From: an uncultured Bacilli bacterium
GTDB taxonomy: Bacteria > Bacillota_I > Bacilli_A > RF39 > UBA660
Reading direction: 5' to 3'
NCBI GenBank assembly: GCA_947624475.1
Contig: CANQKK010000047.1
Span: forward strand, 1-6,592
Length of the DNA stretch: 6,592 nt
Shown: one piece after another, positions 1 through 6,272 of the stretch
Position numbering within the stretch: position 1 is the first letter of the stretch
Layout of the letters: each line of letters starts with the position of its first letter
Made by a program: the position numbers and the translations under genes
Notes under the pieces: generated by a model
Database searches by the model: none
What the model saw: the letters and a program-made list of their open reading frames with translations, nothing else
Told to the model about the DNA's origin: nothing

Positions 1-635
1 TACTCTGGTAGTTTTGCTTTTTCTTCTTCATCTTGAACGTACTCACTCAAATACTCAGAAAATTTACTTTCGGTATCTTTAGGCTTATTTATTTTATATT
101 CTTTATCTACGCTAGAAAAATAATCATCTTCGAGAAGTTTTTTTATTAAATTATTATTATAATTAATACTGTCTAAAATAATAATACTATTAGTTAGAAT
201 ATTATTTAATTTTTCTTTAGGACAATAGGTTTCTATTTTAGCATAATTATAAACTATTTTGAGAAAATACTCATCTTCTGTTTTAGTTATTTTTACATAT
301 CCTTGTCTGCCCTCTTTTTCTATCTTTTGATAGTAATAGCTGTCAGTATCACTTTCATTAAAATTTAGGGAGTTTTGATAATAATAACTTACAGTATCGA
401 CATATAGGTATAAATTAATACCATCCATTTTTAATTTTTGGTTATAATCTTTATCGTATACTTTGGATACTCCAATAGGAAGGTAGTATTTATATCCCAT
501 CGATGTTGTATTGGAAAGTTTATTTCCACTAGTTAGTACAGTACTTATAATGGTACTGTAATTTTCAACATTATCTATTCGCATACATCCAACACATAGT
601 AATAATATTAAAGATAATATAAGTGGCTTTTTCAT
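1..635 (-). CDS. Predicted lipoprotein of unknown function (3' end at or beyond window edge)
   Basis: I do not recognise the family. The start is ATG at 635-633, with GAGGA at 645-641 five bases upstream. The 211 complete codons visible begin MKKPLILSLILLLCVGCMR: two lysines, a hydrophobic core and then Cys17, which reads as a type II (lipoprotein) signal peptide. The lipobox is slightly off consensus because position -3 is Cys (C-V-G-C) where Leu is usual. The mature part is rich in Tyr, Asn and Asp, with a YYLP motif near residue 50, a YLYVDTVSYYYQ stretch near residues 76-87 and a KIVYNYAKIE stretch near residues 125-134; it ends in an acidic, Lys/Glu-rich tail. No catalytic motif or further membrane segment is visible. 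The last two bases before the edge read TA in this frame, so the protein either stops here at about 211 residues or continues with Tyr. A secreted, membrane-anchored role is inferred from the signal peptide only. Confidence 0.8.
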   Translation of the reverse strand, partial: MKKPLILSLILLLCVGCMRIDNVENYSTIISTVLTSGNKLSNTTSMGYKYYLPIGVSKVYDKDYNQKLKMDGINLYLYVDTVSYYYQNSLNFNESDTDSYYYQKIEKEGRQGYVKITKTEDEYFLKIVYNYAKIETYCPKEKLNNILTNSIIILDSINYNNNLIKKLLEDDYFSSVDKEYKINKPKDTESKFSEYLSEYVQDEEEKAKLPE

Positions 636-651
636 ATTTTTCCTCTTCTAC

Positions 652-660
652 ATTATAACA
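652..660 (-). promoter_or_regulatory. Candidate extended -10 promoter element upstream of the lipoprotein gene
   Basis: The minus strand reads TGTTATAAT, a perfect extended -10 (TGn plus TATAAT). No convincing -35 hexamer lies at 16-18 bases; the best, TTTTCT, falls inside an A/T-only hairpin. If used, transcription would begin near 645, leaving a leader of only about 10 bases with the Shine-Dalgarno at its very 5' end. That is short enough that the real promoter may be elsewhere: a second TATAAT stands at 719-714, also without a clear -35. Confidence 0.4.
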
Positions 661-690
661 AAAAAAACTATAAAAGAAAATAGTTTTTTT
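661..690. repeat. A/T-rich perfect inverted repeat (11-bp arms)
   Basis: Arms AAAAAAACTAT (661-671) and ATAGTTTTTTT (680-690) are perfect inverted copies around an 8-base loop. The minus strand has T-runs directly after the stem, as a terminator would, but the stem has a single G-C pair and should be weak. It abuts the candidate -10 at 652-660 and covers the region where a -35 would lie. It could be a weak terminator, a site melted or bound at the promoter, or chance in AT-rich DNA. Confidence 0.4.
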
Positions 691-738
691 ATTTTTTTTG
701 GAAAATATAGTATATTATATATATCATTATTTATTTTC

Positions 739-828
739 ATTGGTTTCACTCTCTACTGTAACCAATTATAATAATAACATAAATACAACAAAAAAGCGAG
801 ACAAACAATGACTATTTGGTTACAATAG
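739..828 (-). other. Structured RNA element with competing complementary segments
   Basis: Three segments in the minus-strand RNA can pair in alternative ways. CUAUUGUAACCAA (828-816, in the terminator loop) is complementary over all 13 positions, with one U-G wobble, to UUGGUUACAGUAG (765-753). That second segment overlaps AUUGGUU (766-760), which can instead pair with AACCAAU (745-739). The first pairing with the terminator intact would be a pseudoknot; with it open, a long-range hairpin enclosing the terminator's 3' arm. It matches no riboswitch class I recognise. The complementarity is directly visible; any function is inference. Confidence 0.4.
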
Positions 829-841
829 GTTTTATCTCGCT
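790..841 (-). terminator. Rho-independent terminator downstream of the RNase J-like gene
   Basis: In the minus-strand RNA, AGCGAGAUAAA (841-831) pairs with UUUGUCUCGCU (805-795) to give 11 base pairs with one U-G wobble, followed by six U (795-790, the first shared with the stem). On the plus strand the wobble becomes an A-C mismatch and no U tract follows, so the orientation is clear. The loop is long at 25 bases and contains a smaller hairpin, CUAUU/AAUAG (828-824 with 816-812). It lies about 120 bases past the RNase J-like stop codon and is the strongest terminator in the window. Confidence 0.85.
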
Positions 842-959
842 ACATATATAATATCACATTTTTATTAATTTGTGTTTTTATTTTTTAAATATTTTAATTT
901 TTTTATTATTTATGGCTGAGTAGTAACATATATAATGTTTCTTCTACTTTCTAGGTAGG

Positions 960-2539
960 TTATATTTCTTGAATTACGGTAATTATCATTGGTTTATTAC
1001 CAGTTTGACTAATTAAATATTTTGATAATTCATCACGAATAGTATTTTTTATTTTGTTATATTCAATATATTTGGTATCAGAAGTATTTTGGATAATTAC
1101 ATTTTCAGAAATATTTTTGATTTCTTTTATTAGTTCATATGAGTCTTTGACATATACAAATCCTCTAGTTAAAACTTCAGGGCCAGATATTATCTCTTTA
1201 TTTTGTTTATTTAAAGTTACAGAAATAATCATAATGCCGTTATTAGATAGTATCTCTCGGTCTTTTAAAACTACTTCACCTATGTCGTCAGATGAATTAC
1301 CATCTATTAAAATATCTCCACATTGAATTTTCTCAAAGTTATCTTTTAAGATACCTTTTTCAAATGTAACGACGTCGCCATTTTCTTTTAAGATGATATT
1401 TTCATCAGGGATTCCGGCGAGAGAGGCTACTTCGGCATTCTGAACTTGATTTTTGTACTCTCCTCTTATTGGGAAATAATATTTAGGATTCATTAAGTCA
1501 ATCATGACCATTAAATCTTCTTCAGAAGCATGGTGAGAAAAATATTCTTTTGAAGATAATGTTACAATATTAGCACCGGTCTTAGATATTTCATCAAGTA
1601 AATGATAGAAGGTTTTTTCGCGGTTTTCATATATTGGAGATGCAATAAAGACAGTATCGTCTTCGGTTAATTTGATGAATTTATCGTAGCCATCGACAAT
1701 GCGCATAATACTGTGATATGGCTTTTCTTTTTCGTTAGAATTTAAAATAATAACATTTTTATCATTGATGTTTGAAAGATCTCCGATAAAATTTTTATCG
1801 GCATTTAAATAATGATTTTCAATGGCATCATCGATAATTTTCTTTAGTCTTTTACCCATTATGACGATTTTTCGATTACTTTTCTTTACTTCACTCATTA
1901 ATTCTTGAATTCGATATAAATGAGAACTTGGAACATTAAAGATTATTCTTCCCTCGGCAGTATTTATCGTCTCTCTTATCAAACTAGAAATACGATGTTT
2001 AGGAGAAGTAAATCCACTTGCTCCAGCATATAATGATTCGGTTAATAGGCACAAAACTTTTTGTTTTCCGATGTATGCAAGTTTTCCAATATCTGTTTTG
2101 TATGGTCCTTTCATGAGAGGATCGATGATAAAATCGGAAGCATAGAAAATTACGCCATCATCAGTGTAGATAGCATAACCTAAATTGTCCGGTACAGAAT
2201 GGGATAAACTTACAGGAAATATTTTTACTTTTCCTATTTCAAATGGTACGTATGCTCTTATTTCTCGTAAATTGGAATATTCCCAAGAATAGGAATAATA
2301 TCAGGTAGAGCACCTATATTCTCTTCGTGACCATGAGTTAAAAATATTGCTTTAATTCTTTTTTGATTTTCCTTTAAGTAATTAATATTTGGAATAATAT
2401 AATCAATTCCTAAGGTCATTTCATCAGCGTATTTAAGCCCTGCTTCGAAGACGAGAATATCTTTTCCTACTTCGATAACAAACATATTTTTACCATTCTC
2501 GTCAAGTCCACCTAAGGCAAACATTTTTATTTTACTCAA
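960..2539 (-). pseudogene. rnjB: Ribonuclease J2-like gene, disrupted by frameshift and internal deletion
   Basis: RNase J proteins are metallo-beta-lactamase/beta-CASP 5' exo- and endoribonucleases of mRNA decay. Translation begins at TTG (2539-2537), chosen because AAAGGAGG lies 8 bases upstream. The first frame gives 93 residues, with FALGG near the start and HGHEEN at residues 69-74, then stops at TAA (2260-2258). The homologous sequence resumes in the -1 frame from about 2276: LREI, SHSVPDN, then SDF in place of the usual GDFK, and continues without interruption to TAA at 962-960. This later part shows the beta-CASP features SHHASEED, PIRGEYK, IDG, DIG and LTRGFVY. About 22-25 residues normally found after the IPVYG-type motif are missing; joined, the pieces give about 526 residues against about 555 for the family. 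The altered HGHEEN and PIRGEYK motifs parallel the HGHDEN and PVNGEYR of RNase J2, so the subfamily is probably J2. The downstream ATG at 2114 has no Shine-Dalgarno, so separate translation of that part is unlikely. A sequencing or assembly error is possible, but a single-base error would not explain the missing residues. Confidence 0.85.
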
Positions 2540-2547
2540 GTTGTTTT

Positions 2548-2555
2548 CCTCCTTT
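2548..2555 (-). promoter_or_regulatory. Strong ribosome-binding site that fixes a TTG start
   Basis: The minus strand reads AAAGGAGG, nearly the full anti-Shine-Dalgarno complement, 8 bases before TTG at 2539-2537. The next in-frame ATG (2524-2522) would be 23 bases away, so TTG is preferred. The initiation site is therefore intact although the gene behind it is broken. Confidence 0.8.
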
Positions 2556-2630
2556 CTCTTTGTTTTCTCATAGTAATTAAATATAAATACTATTTATTTG
2601 ATTTTAAAGATAATTTTTAATTTTTTTCAT

Positions 2631-2670
2631 AAAAAGTAAAAGACTTTGATAATTATATCAAAAAATCTTT
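2631..2670 (-). terminator. AT-rich rho-independent terminator closing the alaS-HD operon
   Basis: The minus-strand RNA can form UUUGAUA (2662-2656) with UAUCAAA (2651-2645) around a UAAU loop. This is extended by AAAGAU (2670-2665) with GUCUUU (2644-2639) across a 2-base bulge, giving 13 pairs including one U-G. It is followed by U-AC-UUUUU. It starts 13 bases past the HD gene's stop codon. Low GC makes it moderate rather than strong. Confidence 0.6.
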
Positions 2671-2683
2671 AAAATTGCAAATT

Positions 2684-3415
2684 TTATAAGTGTTTATTCG
2701 TTCCAGTTACGAGCGATAGAGAACTTTTAAAATTTTTAAATCCTCTAAAGTTGTTTAAAGAAACTATTTTGTCGGCCTTCCGCATTATTCTTCCCTCGGG
2801 GCAAACTTTTATTTTGAACGAGAATGGTCCTAGTTTCATTTTATTTGTCAAGGTAATTAACATTTCTTCAAGTTCTCTATCGACGCTCTTTAATATATCA
2901 TAATTATTTAATTCTAACTTATTGGTATCACTTGTATTATATCTTCTTACAGGAAGAGGATACATGTGACTTACTATTCCGTCGATAACTTTATAGGCGT
3001 TATCTTTATCTTTAAATAAATCAGGATGCCAAGCAATGGCATTTATAGCCGCTTCGATAGGATGTCTAAATCCATGCTTATTATAAAACTTATGGGCCTT
3101 ATATTTCTTGTTGTTCTGCCATGGAAAGGTGTACAAGTCATGGAGCATTGATATTTGAAGAGCAACTGAGAGGTCAAAATGTGGGTGCTTTTTTATATAT
3201 TCTTTAGATAACTTATAGGTTACAATTGTATCTTCGAGGAGATGCTCTCCGAGCGTTATTTTATTATGGTGAAAGTAAGGACTTTTCATTCTCTTTTGAA
3301 ATTCATCACTAGAAAATATGGGCATAATGATATTTAATAACTCATCTTGCATACTTTTATCAAGTTGTTGTTTTTCTAGTAATTTATTTAATTTTTTGAA
3401 AGAATCTTCTGACAT
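2684..3415 (-). CDS. HD-domain phosphohydrolase family protein (243 aa)
   Basis: The protein has the pattern of the HD superfamily of metal-dependent phosphohydrolases. A first histidine lies in GEHLLED (His58), the HD doublet in SMLHDLYTFPW (His92-Asp93), further histidines in HGFRHP (His114, His118) and IVSHMYPLP (His150), and a late aspartate in KADKIVSL (Asp215). This order matches a widespread, poorly characterised Firmicutes group with HD..HGF.HP..A..NA..I..HM.PL..DK. The first 45 or so residues are helical and charged; there is no signal peptide or membrane segment, so it is probably cytosolic. Its substrate is unknown and I do not assign one. The start is ATG at 3415-3413, with AGAAGG (3427-3422) six bases upstream. 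Only 13 bases separate it from the alaS stop, and the ribosome-binding site lies in that gap, so it is almost certainly read from the alaS transcript. A terminator follows at 2670-2631. Confidence 0.85.
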   Translation of the reverse strand: MSEDSFKKLNKLLEKQQLDKSMQDELLNIIMPIFSSDEFQKRMKSPYFHHNKITLGEHLLEDTIVTYKLSKEYIKKHPHFDLSVALQISMLHDLYTFPWQNNKKYKAHKFYNKHGFRHPIEAAINAIAWHPDLFKDKDNAYKVIDGIVSHMYPLPVRRYNTSDTNKLELNNYDILKSVDRELEEMLITLTNKMKLGPFSFKIKVCPEGRIMRKADKIVSLNNFRGFKNFKSSLSLVTGTNKHL

Positions 3416-3428
3416 AACATACCTTCTA

Positions 3429-6122
3429 TTAGAGAGAATTTAATTTGTTTTTTATTTCTACTAGATAATTTACTACCTTACTACCATCTGTTCCTCCGCC
3501 TTGAGCGAAAGTTTTAGATCCTCCACCATTTCCGAGACATTTGACCGCTAGTTCTTTTATTATTTGTCCACAATCGACGCGACTAGAAGTTGATTTAGCA
3601 ACAAAGTTGACGGTATTATCATCATTTACATTAGCAAGAAGAATAAAACTGTTATCTAACTGATTACTAAGAGCAGAAATAATTTCTTTTAAAACAGGTA
3701 CTTCATAGTTGTTAGTGATGCTTATTATCGTTGTAATTCCATTTATATCTTCTTTTACTTTAATGAAACTAGATAAATCAGATGTTGACTTTTTGCTTTT
3801 TTTCTCGTTAAATTCTTTTTCTAATTTTTTCAATTCTAATTTTAGAGATTCTAATTCATTTCTATTGATAACAATATCTCGGTAACTAGTTGCTTTTTCA
3901 TCAGAAATATTAAAGTTGAAGCTTAAATCGATATCGATCTTTTTGGCGTCAGTAATAATCTTTTTGGCTTTACCTAAAATTTTAAGCATTTCTTCGTTAT
4001 ATTTAGACATTTCTTTTCCTAATACTTCGGGAATATTTTTGTCAGTAGCGGCGGTTATTCTGAAAGTATCAGATCCTTTATTTTCGACACTACTAATAGC
4101 AAATTTTTTGATATCTTTCGAATTATTGACGTGAGTTCCAGCGCATAGTTCGATCGATGGGCCGATACTCACTACTCTAACTATATCTCCATATTTATCA
4201 GAAAATAATGCCATAGCACCCTTTTTCTTTGCTTCATCTAAAGCCATATATTCAACTTTAGTTTGATAGGCTTCTCCTATTTTTTTGTTTACCATATTTT
4301 CAATTTTAAGGATTAGTTCATCTGATAGTCGTCCATGGTAGTTAAAGTCAAAGCGGAGAGTCTTTTCATCTACTTTTGAGCCAGCCTGATGAACTGAGTC
4401 ACCTAACAACTCTTGAAGCGACTTTTGAAGTAAATGGACAGAAGAGTGATTTTTCATAATATCTTCCCTTTTATCTTTTAAAACATGGGTAAGAATCTTG
4501 TCACCTTTTTTTATAATCCCGTTAATTACTTTCACATAAAGTAAGTGCTGTCCATTTGGTGCTTTTATAACATCTAGGACTTCTAATTTACAACTATCAT
4601 TTTTGAGATAACCAGAGTCGGATACTTGACCACCACTCTCAGCATAAAAAGGATTTTCTTTTAAAATTATGTAACAATCATCTTGCGAAGAGGAAACAAA
4701 CTCATTGTCTTTCATTATATCTAAGATTTCAGTTTCTGATCCTAATTTTTCATATCCGATAAATTTGCTCTCTTCATGGTAATTGATTAGTAAATCATTT
4801 TGCAAATTCATACTACTTTCAACTTTTCTATTTTTTCTTGCTAATTCTTTTTGAGCATTCATGTAACTTTGAAAGCTTTTTATGTCAACTTTGAATCCTT
4901 TTTCTTCAGCGGCTTCGACGGTTAATTCTATTGGGAAACCATAGGTATCGTATAATTTGAAAGCATCTTTTCCACTTATTATTTTATCATTTGAAGAAAG
5001 TAATTCTTCTAATCTTTTTTCTCCAGAGATAAGAGTCTTTTGGAATAGTAGTTCTTCATCACTGATAAGTTGTTTTATTTTACTTTTGTTTTTTACTAAT
5101 TCAGGATAGATTTCACTATAATTATCTACGACAACATCAACTAGTTCGGAAAGAAAATTTCGTCCGATATTTAATTTTTTGCCCATGCGAACCGCTCTTC
5201 TTAGAAGACGTCTTAAAATATAGCCTCTTCCGACATTATCGAAATTGGCACCATCAGATAAGGCAAAGGTTAAAGTCCTAGCATGGTCGGCGATTACTTT
5301 AAAGGCCATTTGTCCTAAATATGGCAAATTAGAAATTTCTTCTATTTTTTTGATAATGGGCATGAACAGATCTGTTTCATAGTTAGTCTCTGTTTCCTGA
5401 AGGATACAAGCCATTCTTTCTACTCCCATACCAGTATCGATGTTTTTACTAGGAAGTTCAGGATAATCTTTTCTTTCTAATCCTTCGGTAGCATTATATT
5501 GACTGAAGACATTATTCCATATTTCGATGTAACGGTCATTTTCTTCTTCATTTTCGAGCATTTTTATTCCTTTTTTATCTTTGTCGTATTTTTCACCACG
5601 GTCATAGAAAATCTCGGTATCTGGTCTAGATGGTCCCGGTCCTATTTCCCAAAAATTATTTTTTAATCTGATAATATGAGATTTATCGATTCCTAACTTT
5701 GTCCATAAATTGTATGATTCTTCATCGTCAGAATAGATAGTTATATATAATTTGTTTTTATTAAATCCAAAATACTTGGTACTAGTAAGAAGTTCGTAAG
5801 CCCAAGTTATAGCCTCGGTACGAAAATAATCACCAATACTAAAGTTTCCAAGCATCTGAAAGAAAGTATGGTGTCTAGCAGTTTTACCAACCGAATCGAT
5901 GTCCCCTGTTCTAATACATTTTTGAACACTTGTTAACCTTTTGTTTTTGGGAATGATAGTGCCGTCAAAGTATTTTTTTAAAGGAGTTACTCCAGCATTC
6001 ACCCACAAAATACTAGGATCATTTTCAGGAATCAATGATGCCGATTCGATGATAGTATGGCCTCTTTCTTTAAAAAATTCTAGGTACATTTTAATTATTT
6101 CGTTTCCAGATAGTCTTTTCAT
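3429..6122 (-). CDS. alaS: Alanyl-tRNA synthetase
   Basis: This class II synthetase charges tRNA-Ala with alanine in the cytosol and clears mischarged Ser- and Gly-tRNA-Ala. At 897 residues it is full length for the family. The aminoacylation domain contains motif 2 (RHHTFFQMLGNFSIGDYFR, residues 83-101) and motif 3 (GMGVERM, 231-237); the helical tRNA-binding part includes ADHARTLTFALSDG (278-291) and GRGYILRRLLRRAVR (298-312). The editing domain has FYAESGGQ (492-499), His559 and His563 of HxxxH, and Cys660 and His664 of CAGTH. Residues 755-780 look like a coiled coil, and the C-Ala domain ends with GNGGGSKTFAQGGG (864-877). All editing ligands are intact. The loop after NFWEIG reads GPGPSRPDTEIFYD rather than the common GPCGPCSE type, so the usual cysteines are absent and Arg stands where Gly is expected. 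The start at ATG 6122-6120 is set by the family N-terminus. The ribosome-binding site is weak: AAGTGAT is five bases away and AAAGGA about 16. The HD gene follows after 13 bases. Confidence 0.98.
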   Translation of the reverse strand: MKRLSGNEIIKMYLEFFKERGHTIIESASLIPENDPSILWVNAGVTPLKKYFDGTIIPKNKRLTSVQKCIRTGDIDSVGKTARHHTFFQMLGNFSIGDYFRTEAITWAYELLTSTKYFGFNKNKLYITIYSDDEESYNLWTKLGIDKSHIIRLKNNFWEIGPGPSRPDTEIFYDRGEKYDKDKKGIKMLENEEENDRYIEIWNNVFSQYNATEGLERKDYPELPSKNIDTGMGVERMACILQETETNYETDLFMPIIKKIEEISNLPYLGQMAFKVIADHARTLTFALSDGANFDNVGRGYILRRLLRRAVRMGKKLNIGRNFLSELVDVVVDNYSEIYPELVKNKSKIKQLISDEELLFQKTLISGEKRLEELLSSNDKIISGKDAFKLYDTYGFPIELTVEAAEEKGFKVDIKSFQSYMNAQKELARKNRKVESSMNLQNDLLINYHEESKFIGYEKLGSETEILDIMKDNEFVSSSQDDCYIILKENPFYAESGGQVSDSGYLKNDSCKLEVLDVIKAPNGQHLLYVKVINGIIKKGDKILTHVLKDKREDIMKNHSSVHLLQKSLQELLGDSVHQAGSKVDEKTLRFDFNYHGRLSDELILKIENMVNKKIGEAYQTKVEYMALDEAKKKGAMALFSDKYGDIVRVVSIGPSIELCAGTHVNNSKDIKKFAISSVENKGSDTFRITAATDKNIPEVLGKEMSKYNEEMLKILGKAKKIITDAKKIDIDLSFNFNISDEKATSYRDIVINRNELESLKLELKKLEKEFNEKKSKKSTSDLSSFIKVKEDINGITTIISITNNYEVPVLKEIISALSNQLDNSFILLANVNDDNTVNFVAKSTSSRVDCGQIIKELAVKCLGNGGGSKTFAQGGGTDGSKVVNYLVEIKNKLNSL

Positions 6123-6177
6123 TATTTATCACTTTCTTTCCTTTATTTGTTATTATTTAAGTAAATTTTTCAGTATA

Positions 6178-6206
6178 ATTATACCAAAATATTGAAGGGA
6201 AGTAAA
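6178..6206 (-). promoter_or_regulatory. Promoter of the alaS operon
   Basis: The minus strand reads TTTACT (6206-6201), 17 bases of spacer, then TATAAT (6183-6178), with TGG directly before it giving an extended -10 (TGGTATAAT). The -35 matches 4 of 6 consensus positions. Transcription would start near 6171, leaving a leader of about 50 bases. A second, less perfect TATACT lies at 6177-6172. Confidence 0.75.
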
Positions 6207-6245
6207 TGTTAATAAGAGATTTTTTTGGAAAATAGTTCATAAATC

Positions 6246-6272
6246 AAAAAGAAGAGATTAATCTTTCTCTTC
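6246..6272 (-). terminator. Rho-independent terminator overlapping the lipid kinase stop codon
   Basis: In the minus-strand RNA GAAGAGA (6272-6266) pairs with UCUCUUC (6257-6251) around an 8-base loop, followed by five U (6250-6246). The 5' arm codes for the last residues of the upstream gene and the UAA stop lies in the loop. It separates the lipid kinase transcript from alaS. Confidence 0.8.

Larger units (their letters stand above)
636..959. other. Intergenic region without a gene, containing a terminator and hairpins
   Basis: These 324 bases separate the RNase J-like gene from the lipoprotein gene. No open frame with a credible ribosome-binding site was found on either strand. Reading along the minus strand it holds an AT-rich 3' UTR (959-842), a rho-independent terminator (841-790), a short hairpin (766-739), an AT-rich tract with TATAAT at 719-714, an A/T-only inverted repeat (690-661) and a candidate promoter (660-652). 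A short palindrome-like AACAT/ATGTT pair lies at 925-939. Confidence 0.7.

Noticed and set aside
842..959. A second terminator or small hairpins just after the RNase J-like stop
   Set aside because: GUAG/CUAC with AACAU/AUGUU can form an interrupted stem near 940-913, but it is short and lacks a U tract.
1054..1326. Plus-strand open frame of 90 codons
   Set aside because: It lies antisense within the conserved RNase J beta-CASP coding region and has no ribosome-binding site; it mirrors the real gene.
2258..2300. Programmed -1 frameshift joining the two RNase J-like frames
   Set aside because: No canonical slippery heptamer lies in the frame overlap, no obvious stimulatory structure follows, and about 22-25 conserved residues are missing, which recoding would not restore.
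2561..2640. Promoter for the RNase J-like gene
   Set aside because: Several TATAAT-like stretches exist in this AT-rich tract (for example TACTAT near 2572), but none has a -35 at a sensible distance.
3916..4134. Plus-strand open frame of 72 codons
   Set aside because: It is antisense to the AlaRS editing/C-terminal region, is hydrophobic only as the complement of a charged coding strand, and has no initiation signal.
5941..6195. Plus-strand open frame of 84 codons over the alaS start
   Set aside because: It is antisense to the conserved AlaRS N-terminus and runs through the alaS promoter, with no family resemblance.
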